Positions 10,045-22,277 of a stretch of 64,000 bases of DNA are shown piece after piece. The position numbers and the translations under genes were made by a program. How positions within the stretch are numbered: the first letter of the stretch is position 1; each line of letters begins with the position of its first letter. The stretch covers positions 25,355,968 through 25,419,967 of the forward strand of contig CP141141.1 of assembly GCA_035235625.1 (NCBI GenBank), read 5' to 3'. The notes under the pieces are model-generated. The model saw nothing but the letters and a program-made list of their open reading frames with translations. It was not told where the DNA came from and made no database searches. The stretch is from Saururus chinensis. Lineage: Eukaryota > Streptophyta > Magnoliopsida > Piperales > Saururaceae.

Positions 10045-13000
10045 TTGGGTGTTTTATTTTAAAACTAGTTAAGTGAATAAAATCACATAAGTTAATTAAG
10101 AACGGTCAAATTGTAGCATCGCTCTCTCCATTTGATTCGTAAGTACGAACGTAATAAATGATTAGGATGACATTTTAAACTTTAAATAATATAAAGATTT
10201 ATGTACATTCTTAATGAACTTCGGTTTTAATCGATTAAAAAGATATAACTAGTCCAAAAGTGGTCCGATTAGTTCATCGTTTAGTGCATTTAATTCATTC
10301 ATATGAACTAAGTCAATGAGTACGTATTTTTGTAAATAAACTAAATATATATTTGTGACAAGCTTGGGTGTTTTATTTTAAAACTAGTTAAGCGAATAAA
10401 ATTAAATAAGTTAAGGATGAACGGTTAAATTGTGGCATCACTTTCTGTATTTAATTAGTAATTTTTTGCACCTTCTTAACGAACTTCGGTTTTAATCAAT
10501 TAAAAAGATATAACTAGACTAAAAGTGGTCCAATTAGTTCATCATTTAGTGCATTTGTTTCTTTCTTATAAACTTAGTAAATGAGTATATATTTATTTAA
10601 AATAATTAAATATACATTCGTGACGAGCTTTGGTGCTTTGTTCTAAAACTAGTTAAGCAAATAAAATAACATAAGTTGATGAAGAACTGTAAAATTTTAG
10701 CATCCCTTTCGCCATTTCATTTATAATTACGAAGGTTAGAAATGATTGGGAGGTCTATTTAAACTTTAAATGATATAATGATTTTTTCACATTCTTAACG
10801 AACTTCGGTTTCAATTGATTAAAAAGGATATAACTATACGAAAAGTTGTTCAATTAGTTTATCGTTTAGTGCGTTTGATTCATTCTTATGAATTTAACAA
10901 AATAATTATGTATTCCTTTAAAATAACTAAAAATTTATTCGTGACTAGCTTGGGTGTTTCATTCTAAAACTAGTTAAGCAAATAATTTGTGGCATCTCTT
11001 TCTCCATTTGATTCATAATTATGAATGTAATAAATGATTGAGAGTTCTTTTTAAACTTTAAACGCTATAACGATTTGTGATCATTCTTAACGAGCTTTGG
11101 TTTTAATAGATTAAAATGATAATTAGAACAGAAGTGGTCTGATTAGTTCATCATTTAGTGCATTTGATTCGATCTTACGAACTTAGTAAATGAGTACATA
11201 TTTCTTTATAACTACTAAATATACATTTGTGACGAGCTTTGGTACTTTGTTCTAAAACTAGTTATGCGAAGCAAATTACATAAGTTAAGGAAGAGCGGTC
11301 AAATTGTGGCATCACTTTATGCATTTGAATCATAATTATGAATGTAGCAAATGATTAAGAAGCTTTTTTAAACTTTAAACGATATATCGATTTGTGCACC
11401 TTCTTAACGAACTTCGGTTTTAATTGATTAAAAATATATAACTAGACCAAAAGTTGTTTGATTGGTTCGTCATTTAGTATATTTAATTCATTATTAAAAA
11501 CTTAGTAAAATTGTATATATTTGTTTAAAATAACTAAATGTACATTCATAATGAGCATTGGTGATTTGTTCTAAAACTAGTTGAGCGAATATTATTACTC
11601 AAGTAATGGAAGAACGGCAAATTGCGGCATCGATTTTTCCAATTGATTCTTAATTACGAACGTAATAAATGAATATGAGGACTTTATAAACATTAAACGA
11701 AATAACAATTTGTGCACATTTTTAACGAACTTCGGTTTTAATCGATTAAAAAGGTATAACTAGACAAAAAAGTGGTCTGATTAGTTCATCATATAGTGCA
11801 TTTGTTTCGTTCTTACAAATTCAGTAAATGAGTACGTAGTTCTTTAAAACAACTAAATATACATCATGACGAATATTGGTAGTTTGTTCTAAAACTAGTT
11901 AAGCCAATAAAATCACATAAGTTACGGAAGAACGGTCAAATTATGCTATCGCTTTCTCCATTTCATTCGTAATTACGAACGTTATAAATGATTGGGAGGT
12001 ATTCAAACTTTAAAACGATATAATGAATTGTGCACATTCTTAACAAACTTCGATTAAAAGGATATAACTAATCCTAAAGTGGTCCGATTGGTTTGTCATT
12101 AATTGCATTTAATTCGTTCTTACGAACGTAGTAAATTTGTACGTATTTTTTTTATATCATTTGTGACGAGCTTGGGTGCTTTGTTATAAAACGAGTTAAG
12201 CGAATAATATCACATAAGTTATGCAAGAACCGTCAAATTATGGTATCATTTTCTCTATTTTATTCGTAATTACAAACGTAATAAATGATTGGGACGACTT
12301 TATAAACTTTAAATGATATAATGATTTGTGCACATTCTTAATTAACTTCGATTTTAATCAATTTAAACGATATAACTAGACTAAAAGTGGTCCGATTGGT
12401 TCGTCGTTTAGTGCATTTAATTTATTTTTATAAACTTAGAAAATTAATACGCATATCTTTAAAACAACTAAATATACATTCGTGACGAGCTTGGGTGTTT
12501 TATTCTAAAACTTGTTTAGCGAATAAAATCACAAAAGTAAATTAAGAACATTCAAATTGTAGAATCGCTCTCTCCATTTCATTCATAAGTACGAATGTAA
12601 TAAACGATTGGGTTGACATTTTAAACTTTAAATGATATAAAGATTTATGCACCTTCTTAACGAATTTAGGTTTTAATCGATTAAAAAGATATAACTGGAC
12701 CAAAAGTGGTCCAATTGGTTTGTCATTTAGTGCGTTTGTTTTGTTCTTATGAACGTAATAAACTAGTACATATTTCTTTAAAATAACTAAATATACATTT
12801 ATAACGAGCTTAGGTACTTTGTTTTAAAACTATTTGAGTGAATAAAATCACATAAGTTATTGAAGAACAGTCAAATTGTGGCATCGAGTTCTCCATTTGA
12901 TTCGTAATTACGAACGTAATAAATTAATGGGAGGACTTTATAAACTTTAAACGATATAACGATTTATGCACATTCTAAACTAGTCCAAAAGTGGTCCGAT

Positions 13001-15514
13001 TGGTTTGTTATTTAGTGGGTTTGATTCGTTTTTACGAACTCAGTAAGTGAGTACATAGTTCTTTAAAAATAACTAAATATACATTCGTGACAAACTTTGG
13101 TGCGTTGTTCTAAAACTAGTTAAGTGAATAAAAGTACTTAAGCTATGTATAAATGGTCAAATTGTCGCATCAATTTTTCTATTTGATTCATAATTACGAA
13201 CGTGATAAATAGTTGTGAGGACTTTATAAACATTAAACTATATAACTATTTGTGCATAATCTTAATGAACTTCGTTTTAATTGATTAAAAGGATATAACT
13301 AGACGAAAAGTAGTACGATTGGTTTGTCGTTTAGTACGTTTAATTCATTCTTATAAACTTAGTAAATAAGTACATATTTTCTTTAAAATAGCTAAATATA
13401 CATTTGTGACGAGTTGGGGCGCTTTGTTCTAAAACTAGTTAAGCGAATAAATTCACATAAGTTAAGGGAAAACGAACATAATAAATGATTTGGGGGCCTT
13501 TTTAAACTTTAAATGATATAACAATTTGTATACGTACTTAACAAATTTCAGTTTTAATCGATTAAAAAGGATATAAAAGATTAAAATTGGTCTGATTGTT
13601 TAATCATTTAATGCCTTTGATTCGTTCTTACAAACATAGTAAATAAGTACATATTTCTTTGAAAGAACTAAATATACATTAATGACGAGCTAGGTGCTTT
13701 GTTTTAAAACTAGTTAAGCAAATAAAATCACATAAGTTAAGGAAGAGCGGTCAAATTGTTGCATCACATTCACCATTTGATTCATAATTACGAACGTTCT
13801 AAATTATTGCGAGGTCTTTTTAAACTTTGAAGGATATAAAGATTTTTCACATTCTTAACAAACTTCAGTTTTAATTGATTAAAAGGATATATCTAGACTA
13901 AAAGTGGTCCGATTAGTTTGTTATTTAGTATGTTTGATTCGTTCCTACAAATTTAGTAAATAACTACATATTTTTTTAAAACAACTAAATATTTATTTGT
14001 GACGAGCTTGGGTGCTTTGTTCTAAAACTACTTAAGCCAATAAAATTACATAAGTTAAGGAAGAACAATTAAATTGTGGCATCGCTTTCTCCATTTGATT
14101 CGTAATTACGAACATAATAAATGATTAGGACTTTATAAACTTTAAAAGATATAATGATTTATGCACATTCTTAACAAACATCGGTTTTAATCGATTAAAA
14201 ATATTTAACTATACCAAAAGTGGTCCGATTAGTTTGTCATTTAGTAGGTTTGATTCATTCTTATAAACTTAATAAATGAGTACATATTCCTTTAGAACAA
14301 CCAAACCTACATTCGTGATGAGCTTTACTGCTTTGTTCTAAAACTAGTTAAACAAATAACATCACATAAGTTATGTAAGAACGGTCAAATTGCGGTATCG
14401 CTTTCTCTATTTGATTCATAATTTCAAACGTAATAAATGATAGGAAGGACTTTATAAACATTAAACGATATAATGATTTGTGTACAATATTAACGAACTT
14501 CGGTTTTAATCGATTAAGACGATATAACTAAACCAAAAGTGGTCCGATTAGTTCATCGTTTAGTGCATTTGATTCGTTCTTATAAACTTAATAAATGACT
14601 ATATATTTCTTTAATGAAACTAAATATACATTCGTGACGAGCTTTGGTGCTTTGTTCTAAAACTAGTTAAGTAAATAAAATCACATAAGTTATGGAAGAA
14701 CGGTTAAATTGCGGCATCACTTTCTCCATCTAATTCGTAATTACGAACATAATAAATTATTAGGACTTTAAAAACTTTAAAAGATATAACGATTTGTGCA
14801 TATTCTTAACGAACTTTGGTATTAATCGATTAAAAGGATATAATAAGAACAAAAGTGGTCCAAATTGTTCGTTGTTTAGAGCGTTTCATTCATTTTTACG
14901 AACTTTGTAAATGAGTACGTAGTTCTTTAAAAGAACTAAATATGCATTCATGACGAACTTGGGTGCTTTGTGCTAAAACTAGTTAAGTAAATAAAATCAC
15001 ATAAGTTATGAAAGAACAGTTAAATTGCAGCATTGCCTCCGCCATTTGATTCGTAAGTACGAACGTAATAAATGATTTAGAGGTCTTTTTAAACTTTAAA
15101 GGATATAACAATTTGTATACATACTTAACGAACTTCGGTTTTATTCGATTACGGATATAACTAGACCAGAAGTGGTATGAATAGTTCATCGTTTAGTTCA
15201 ATTGACTTGTTCCTACGAACAAAGTAAATGAGTACGTATGTCTTTAAAACAACTAAATATAAATTTGTGACGAGCTTGGGTGCTTTGTTCTAAAACTAGT
15301 TAAGCGAATAAAATTACATAAGTTAAGGAAGAATGGTCAAATTGTGGCATAGCTTTCTTCATTTAATTCGTAATTACAAACGATATAAATGATTGAGAGG
15401 TCTATTTAAACTTTAAACGATATAACAATTTATGAACATTCTTAACAAACTTTATTTTTAATCGATTAAAAGGATATAACTAGACTAAAAGTGGTCCGAT
15501 TGGTTTATCGCTTA
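10045..15514. repeat. Satellite array, segment 3
   Basis: The same ~319-bp satellite: higher-order copy 3 up to about 12799, then monomers without an obvious higher order. Some copies are shortened. It ends at a TTA (15512-15514) that is duplicated on the far side of the next insertion. No gene seen. Confidence 0.95.
10619..12799. repeat. Higher-order repeat, copy 3 (partial, ~7 monomers)
   Basis: The same monomer order returns, with diagnostic variants near 10690, 11550, 11865, 12180 and 12540. Similarity to copies 1 and 2 is lower, roughly 90% by eye. After about 12800 the expected eighth type is not found and the array becomes ordinary monomers. Confidence 0.6.
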
Positions 15515-15528
15515 TAGGGGGTTAGTCA
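15515..15528 (+). repeat. Left terminal inverted repeat
   Basis: TAGGGGGTTAGTCA, an exact inverse match of 20536-20549. Beyond it the match weakens, with GTAGATT/TTAGATT still shared. Confidence 0.9.
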
Positions 15529-17484
15529 ATTTAGATTCTAGAATGATAGATTTGGAATATAGAACTTTAGAATCTAATCCAAATTCATGGATTTAATATG
15601 CTAGATTTCAAATTATTTAGATGCCCAAATCCTGGATTGCTAGAATCCTCAGATTTGAGCTCCTGGATTTCAAAATAATTAACTCATGCGAATGTTTTAT
15701 TTATAATTTTTAAATTTAATTAATCAATAGTTTATAGTTTAGTAACCTCAAACACATTATTAACACATAAAATAAAATTATTTATATTACATAGAACTTT
15801 TTAAATAAAAAGACTACAATGCAATGATCCACAAGGCTCCCAAGTCATAACAATACTCAATCTATGAGTCTCATCTTATAAACATTGCATAGTCCTACAT
15901 TTTTGCAAGTGTTTCATCCTTCCATATATTAGCCACCATCCTTTGTTCCACTTGAGTTGTCATATCGTCATCTAAATCAAATTCTACATCATTATTCTGT
16001 AGGACATTTCGTGGTGCTTTTTAAGAACATGAGATATGGTAGCTCTCCTAGAACACTTGACACGAGGGCTTTTATTAAGAATACACGCACACTTTTCCGG
16101 TAGATCCATATCTTCCTCCTAGATGAGTACTGAAGCCATCTCTGGATTGGCGTGTAGAATTTTTTAGAATAAATACCTAGCTATGGTCCAAGTCAAATAC
16201 AAACGAGCTTGTGTACCAAAAAATCTCCCTATTTGTGTCATAATATTCTGGTCACTTGTCTTCTAAAAGCCTCTTCTCTGCTACTTCTAGGGCTTTTCAC
16301 GCCAATTCATTTCTTCCCATTTTAATACATGCCATATTGAACTGTCATATTGAGGAAAGATCATATAGAAACAAACTTGTGATATTAAACTACAATCGCT
16401 CTAGTCAATTCCAAATGTACCTGCCATATAAGGGAAGCCAAGGTTATGTCAGCAACAATCTCGATTTAAATATTACTAGGTTAAACAATAGTGAGTATAC
16501 TGGTAGTAAGTCATAATCATGTTTCTTTGAGAAAACAACATTTATTCGTATAAGCATGTCAGCAAAAGAAATTTTAATGTGTACTTGCCCTCAGAACAAA
16601 CAGTCAAGTTATTTGGAGTTACTGGAAGAGGAATGCCATGCACATCTAAACTTTCTAAAGCATCTTGATTTAATTTAATAATTTACTATCCTGCATCTAG
16701 AATCCTGTCAATTGAGAAATAACTATTTTAAGAAAACAGTTCACACCAGAATAGTAGTTTTGACCACATCGAGAAAGAAATGTGCTTGCAACAAACAATA
16801 TTTTTAGTCTATTGATCATTTTTCTTTTGTACCTAAACCATTCAAAGAAGGAAAAGAAGAATTTGCCAGTTCAACAATGTCACCCAAAGGCATTTCAGTT
16901 TGATTGGATGCTCAGAACAAGGTTTTACTTAATTTAAAAGCTCTGGGATTGAGTTTTTAACAAACAGTAAATATTTTTCTTCCTTTAAACATTCAGTAAT
17001 TACCTTCAAGAAAGATACTAACCAATACCATAACAAAGGAGAAATCAAGGCTTAATTGGATGTGTATTTATATATATAATCAAGGCCCTCTTCATTCATT
17101 GCTTTGTGTAATTGTGAAATGGTAAAAGTAAGATATCGATAAATCATATTTTTACATTGGCACAAAACCAAAATGACTGATAGTGTGTTGATGGGATGAG
17201 AAGGACCATGCCTTAGGAAGCCGAGGTCCTAATTTTGAACCCCCACTTGGCCACTCCATTAGCCACCCAAAGTCATAATATCCCAACTTACCTAGTACGT
17301 GTGAAGTGTGGGGGTATCATAAGGAGATTGGGGATAGAATATGGTGCTCTAAGAGGCTAATTTCCCATCCCTTTCTAGACAGATGCTAAGGACTTGGGCA
17401 CCCCTTGTTGAGAAAATGCATTCGTTTTGCTTCTTCTAGCTACGTCTAGGCCGGATGAAAAAGGCAGATTTTTGTGAACAACCC
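15529..17484. other. Left internal part of the DNA transposon, no gene recognised
   Basis: About 2 kb of moderately AT-rich sequence. The first 150 bases hold subterminal repeats of the GATTTGA/TGGATTT type, as often seen near transposon ends. An 86-residue frame at 16256-16516 has no features I recognise. The minus strand shows short coding-like stretches near 15900-16250, but none could be matched to a transposase. This may be a decayed transposase or more captured sequence. Confidence 0.5.
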
Positions 17485-18832
17485 AATTAAAAAAAGAACA
17501 CGGCTATTCCCCCTCCCCCAACTATTCACTCAGGGCCCCCCAAACTTTACACACCCCAAAGAAAACACAAAATTTACTTCCCTACACCCCACTCTCACCA
17601 TAAAAATATTTTTTACTCAGAATACACCCCCATCCCCCCACCTTCCCCCTCCTGTCGTTCCATCCCGGCCCTCTCCTCCCGTCCCCTCTCCACCCGCTGC
17701 CTCTCCTACATTCTCGTCCCCTCTCATCCCCTCCATTCCCATCATTTAATCCCCTCTCGTCCCCTCTTCTCCCGCCGCACCCCTTCCACTCCCGTCCCAT
17801 CTTCACCATGGAAAGATTAAAATAAGGATATTAACAAAACACCGAAAACGAAAACAACCCCAAAGCATAAAAAAGCAAAGGAATCATATTTAAGCATGTG
17901 GCGACGTCCAGAAGATTTTCGAGGGTGTTGAAACCTTCTAGAGGAGTTCTGGCAGGGAGCAGTCACCGCCAAATTACAAAGCAATGGATGGGGACGTGTA
18001 GTCCCTCGTATGCATACATTTTTTGTGGTGGGGGGTACCCCCCGCTAGACAACAACCAGAAGATTTTTGAAAGCGTTGTAACCTTCTGGAAGAGTTCTGG
18101 TGGGGAGCAGTCACCGCCATATGAAGAATAACTTGTCGGAGACGTTTAGTCCCTGTATGAATCCTTCAAATTGGATGGGGGGTACCTCCTGCCAGGAAAG
18201 CTCCAGAAGGTTGAAATTTACTGGATGGGTGCTTGCAGGGAGAGGTCATCGCCAACTTTTCAAGAAGTTGGCGGGGATATTTAGTCCCCGTATAAATCAT
18301 TTTGGTGTAGGGGTACCCCCCGTCACGACATGAAGGCTTCAACGTGAAAAAGTTCAGGTAGCCATGGCATACTTTGGTTCAAAATTCTGATCGTTAAAGG
18401 CCTAGAAAATTAATAAAGATGATTTTCTAAGTAGCTAAAGGAAGAATTTTTTTGAATAGGATGGGAAGAAACGAAATTTCTAATGCAGGGAGAAAGCTTT
18501 GCAATCAGCGATGTGGGAGAGAGATGAAACTTCTGTAATCAGCAAGGTCTTTATGCATGGAGAAGAAGATGGGAGGGACGAACAGGGGAGGGAGGAAGAT
18601 GGGAGGGACATTAGTAGAACTCCGGTGCTCACAGCCTACTTGCCGTCGGCCGGCGAAACCTTCATGCATTTTTATTTGGGGGGTGAACAGGGAAGGGACG
18701 AACAGGGGGAGGAGGAAGATGGGGTGCCTCATATGGGTGAGAATTGGGGGGTACTAAGTAATAAAAAAATAGCCCACATTTTTCTTATTTGGGGGGCCCT
18801 GAGTAAATAGTGGGGGGGAAATAGCCGCGTTA
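17485..18832. mobile_element. Nested element with long imperfect inverted ends
   Basis: The left end (ACACGGCTATTCCCC, then ATTCACTCAGGGCCCCCCAA) and right end (complement of ACGCGGCTATTTCCCC and ATTTACTCAGGGCCCCCCAA) form imperfect inverted repeats of about 45 bp. Inside the left end is a C-rich strand (17500-17810) mirrored by a G-rich strand (18555-18835), so each arm extends some 250-300 bp in composition. No clear target duplication was found. No transposase. It looks like a foldback- or MULE-type non-autonomous element. The proline-rich open frame over the C-rich arm is a composition effect. Confidence 0.55.
17908..18340 (+). repeat. Three tandem ~148-bp units, each with a GGTACC palindrome
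   Basis: Units begin CCAGAAGATTTTCGA (17908), CCAGAAGATTTTTGA (18056) and CCAGAAGGTTGAAAT (18203), spaced 148 and 147 bp. Each carries GCAGGGAGCAGTCACCGCC-like and TAGTCCC(T/C)CGTAT boxes. Each ends in a G-run/C-run palindrome around GGTACC: GGGGGTACCCCC near 18031, GGGGTACCTCC near 18180 and GGGGTACCCCCC near 18311. They lie between the two arms of the nested element. Function unknown. Confidence 0.75.
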
Positions 18833-19056
18833 AATCACATTTTTTCCACTGCATTTATTCCCGGCATTAAAGAGCATATAGTAATTTATGATTATTTCAA
18901 AGTAAATTCACCAAAATGATAAGATTCAAAATAAATACATGATACGTCAATATTTAGAAGTCATCTTGTAGATTTAGGAACAAAGTAAAACAATCAAAAC
19001 ATGCCAATAAGAGAACCTGAATATACAATAGCTCTGCAAATATAACAGGGACTTAC

Positions 19057-20190
19057 CAGCTCTGGCACATACTCAATCCCTTCTTTCACCTTCAAGCTTA
19101 CAATCTTAAATCTGACCTTGCTTTTTGATCCGTTTGTTTCTCATTGTTTTCTGGATGCCCCACAAATTTGAACACTAGTACGTAATTGAACCATAGAGAA
19201 ACTCAAAAATATAAATTTAGCACTATTTGTGGAAGGATTTGCTAGAAAAGAACAACAGAAGATGAACAAATGCATCAGAAAGGCTGTGTCGTACCAGTTG
19301 CTATTATGGTTTCACCCGGAGAAAGAATGCCCCCAGGTGGACGCATGAAACAGCTTTTAGGTGCAGTTGTTTGAAACTAAATCAAAACGAAGTTCCAGTC
19401 AGTTAAGAATTTTTTTGCCAACGACTCATATACAAACTACAATGAAACTAAAATATCCAAAGCCCTAATTAATGTGCCCAAAAAGCTAACCTTGAATGCT
19501 ACGTGAGGTTTGCTGGTATTTTTTATCTTGATTGCGCTTCTGACCTGTTTACCAAGTTCATCTTTTAAAAAAAAAAACAGCAACAAAAGGTCTTTAGTGA
19601 TGGATTGGAACGAAAAATAGGGGCATAAGCAATAAAAATGAAAATGAGCACATACAGGAAACAATACAAAAGACCACAAAAGTGCTACAGATTATAACAA
19701 TAGACCATCAACTATGACAGGAAGAACACATTTAAATAATTGGAGATGAAGCAATAGATGGCCAAAAACAAAGAGTCGACAGATATAAAGCAAGTCCACC
19801 TTCGCAGATTGACGAAAAACCTAGCATCACTTACATTTCAGGATTCCATCAGAAAACCATCAAAAATAAAAAAACTACTCACTTCCCAATGGTCGACCGA
19901 AAACATCGAAAATGAAGTGAAATGATGGACTGATATAGCAAAAAGAAAATGGAAAAATATAGTAGAGGGGAGTAGTTCTCACATGGAAAATATAGCTTGG
20001 TGGGAGGATCGAGCTTCAGACGACACCTGGTAGGAAGAAGCTGGGAACTGGTGACAGAGGAGATGGAGGAAGTGTGAGCCCTAGTGTTGGATCCATCAAC
20101 GTGTTGATGCATGGCCTGGTTATGGACTTGGTGGTGAAGCGGAGGAGGAGGAGGAATTATTGGTCTGCAGGCATCCGACAGAGGCTCCAA
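19057..20190 (-). pseudogene. Captured fragment of a VAP4/MAMI-type vesicle-associated protein gene
   Basis: Minus-strand pieces with GT-AG borders in consistent phase: 20190-19983 (start MEPLSDACRP; ends LLPTRCRLKLDPPTKLYFP), 19561-19491 (ELGKQVRSAIKIKNTS, KPHVAFK), 19376-19295 (FQTTAPKSCFMRPPGG, ILSPGETIIAT) and 19174-19057 (VFKFVGHPENNEKQ, then FKIVSLKVKEGIEYVPEL). This is the MSP (major sperm protein) domain of plant VAP-family proteins of the VAP4/MAMI subgroup, which in the host bind FFAT-type partners at ER contact sites. One base is missing inside the last piece (near 19110), shifting the frame, and the coiled coil and C-terminal exons are absent. Introns are kept, so it was captured as DNA and not by retroposition. 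Lying inside a terminal-inverted-repeat element, it is best read as a transduplicated gene fragment. Confidence 0.85.
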
Positions 20191-20535
20191 AATTTCCCCC
20201 CACCATCAATGGGGCAAGCAGACCAGCAGAGGCGAAGAGAGCAATGTTCATTTACCCGATCATTTTAGAAGATCACCTCTCGAGGTGGAATTATAAAATT
20301 CTCGTTTCACGTTATAACTACAGTACACAAATCCTAGGCACTTAAAATTTTATTATCTTTGACTAACTTAGGATTATAAATTTGCCATTCTAACACCTAA
20401 TCCACTAACGCTGCATTCAAAATATCATATTGAAAATCGTCATTCACTAATGATGGATTGTAAATATATTACTAGAAATCCAAAATGGCTAACATTGAAT
20501 TGTGAAATTTGAAGTTTTTATTATGAAATCTACAA
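20191..20535. other. Right internal end of the DNA transposon
   Basis: Possible remnant of the captured gene's upstream region, followed by AT-rich subterminal sequence with repeated GAAATCC/GGATTGT-type words. No gene seen. Confidence 0.5.
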
Positions 20536-20549
20536 TGACTAACCCCCTA
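20536..20549 (-). repeat. Right terminal inverted repeat
   Basis: TGACTAACCCCCTA, the exact complement of 15515-15528. Confidence 0.9.
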
Positions 20550-22277
20550 TTAGTGCATTTGATTTATTTTTACGAATGTAGTAAATGAGTACATATTTAT
20601 TTAAAACAACTAAATATACATTCGTGACGAGCTTGGGTGCTTTGCTTAATAACTAGTTAAGCGAAAAACATAACATAAGTTATGGAAGAACGGTCAAATT
20701 GCAGTTTCGCTTTTCTCTATTTGATTCATAATTACAAACCTAATTAATAATTGAGACGACTTTATAAACTTTAAATGATATAATGATTTGTGTACATTCT
20801 TAACGAACTTTAGTTTTAATCGATTAAAATGATATAACTGACCAAAAGGGGTCCGATTAGTTCATTGTTTACTGCGTTTGATTCATTTTTACAAACTTAG
20901 TCAATGAGTACATATTTCTTTAAAACAACTAAATATACATTTATGATGAACTTTGGTGCTTTGTTCTAAAACTAGTTAAGCGAATAAAATCACAAATGTT
21001 AAAGAAGAACGGTCAAATTTTAGCATCACTTTCTCCATTTGATTAGTAATTACGAACATAACAAATAATGTGAGGCCTTTTTAAACTTTTAATGATATAA
21101 CGATTTGTGCAAATTCTTAATGAACTTCGGTTTTAATCGATTAAAATGATATAACTTGACCAAAAGGGGTCGGATTAGTTTGTCGTTTAGTGTGTTTGAT
21201 TTATTCTTACGAACTTATTAAATAAGAACGTATTTCTCTAAAACAACTAAATTTATTAATAAGAGAAATATGCATTCGTCATGAGCTTGATTCATTTTTA
21301 CGAACTTGTTTTACAGTAAAATAGTACGTATTGTTTTAAAATAACTAAATATACATTCGTCATGAGCTTGGGTACTTTGTTCTAAAACTAGTTAAGTGAA
21401 TAAAATCACATAATTTAAGGAATAAGGGTCAAATTGTGGCATTACTTTCTCCATTTGAATCATAATTACAAACGTACCAAATAATTAGGAGGTCTTTTTA
21501 AACTTTAAACAATATAATGATTTGTGCATATACATAACGAACTTCAGTTTTAATCGATTAAAATGATATAACTAGACTAAAAGTGGTATGATTGGTTCAT
21601 CTTTTAGGGCGTTTAATTAATTCTTATAAAGTTAGTAAATGAGTACGTATTCCTTTAAAATAACTAAATATACATTTGTGACGAGCTTTGGTACTTTGTT
21701 ATAAAACTAGTTGAGCGAATAAAATCATATAAGTTAAGGAAAAATGATCAAATTGTAGCATTGCTTTCTCTATTTGATTCAGAATTACGAATGTATGAAA
21801 TGATTAGGAGGTCTTTTTAAAGTTTAAATGATATATCAATTTTTGCAAATTCTTAATGAACTTCAGTTTTAATCGATTAAAATGAAATAACTAAACCAAA
21901 AGTGGTCTGATTGGTTCGTCATTTAGTATGTTTGATTTGTTCTTACAAACTAAGTAAGTGAGTACATATTTCTTTAAAACAACTAAATATTAATTCATAA
22001 CAAGCTTGGGTGCTTTGTTCTAAAACTAGTTAAGTGATTAGAATCACATAAGTTAAGGAAGAACGGTCAAAATGTGACATCATTTTCTATATTTGATTCC
22101 TAATTACGAACGTAACAAATGAATGTGAGGCCTTTTTAAACTTTAAATGATATAACGATTTGTACACATTCTTAATGATGTTTGGTTTTAATCGATTAAA
22201 ATGATATAAGTAGAACAAAAGTGGTCCGATTGGTTCATCATTTAGTATGTTTGATTCGTTCTTATGAACTTAGTAAA
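20550..22277. repeat. Satellite array, segment 4
   Basis: The ~319-bp satellite resumes at TTAGTGCATTTGATT in register with the left side of the DNA transposon. It ends at GTAAA, duplicated at 25973-25977. One monomer near 21260-21330 is rearranged. Confidence 0.95.

Larger units (their letters stand above)
4247..10618. repeat. Higher-order repeat, copy 2 (split by two insertions)
   Basis: This repeats the monomer order of copy 1, with the diagnostic variants near 4310, 5785, 6090, 6430 and 6740/10100. It is interrupted by the insertions at 4681-5270 and 7020-10044. By eye the block around 6061-6380 matches 2930-3270 at about 98%, far above typical neighbour-to-neighbour similarity. One monomer type (GTAGCATCGCTCTCTCC) occurs twice, on either side of the chromovirus, so this copy has gained a monomer. 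Confidence 0.7.
15515..20549. mobile_element. DNA transposon, PIF/Harbinger-like, carrying a captured host gene
   Basis: A 5,035-bp insertion bounded by perfect 14-bp terminal inverted repeats, TAGGGGGTTAGTCA at the left and its complement at the right, and flanked by a 3-bp direct repeat TTA (15512-15514 and 20550-20552). Satellite is continuous across the site, so the ends are secure. A 3-bp TTA duplication with G-rich termini fits PIF/Harbinger; CACTA elements also duplicate 3 bp but begin with CACTA. I find no recognisable transposase, so it looks non-autonomous. Inside are a broken host VAP4-like gene (19057-20190, minus) and a nested inverted-repeat element (about 17485-18832). Confidence 0.7.

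Noticed and set aside
14983-15189. Small open frames within satellite (also near 22242, 28018 and 28856)
   Set aside because: They fall in different phases of the same AT-rich monomer and are not kept from copy to copy.
15880-16250. Possible PIF transposase remnant on the minus strand
   Set aside because: A few coding-like words were visible but no DDE motif or known block could be matched, so it was left undescribed as a gene.
17474-17749. A 91-residue proline-rich open frame
   Set aside because: It lies on the C-rich arm of the nested inverted-repeat element; the proline run is a by-product of CCC-rich DNA and the opposite arm gives mirror frames.
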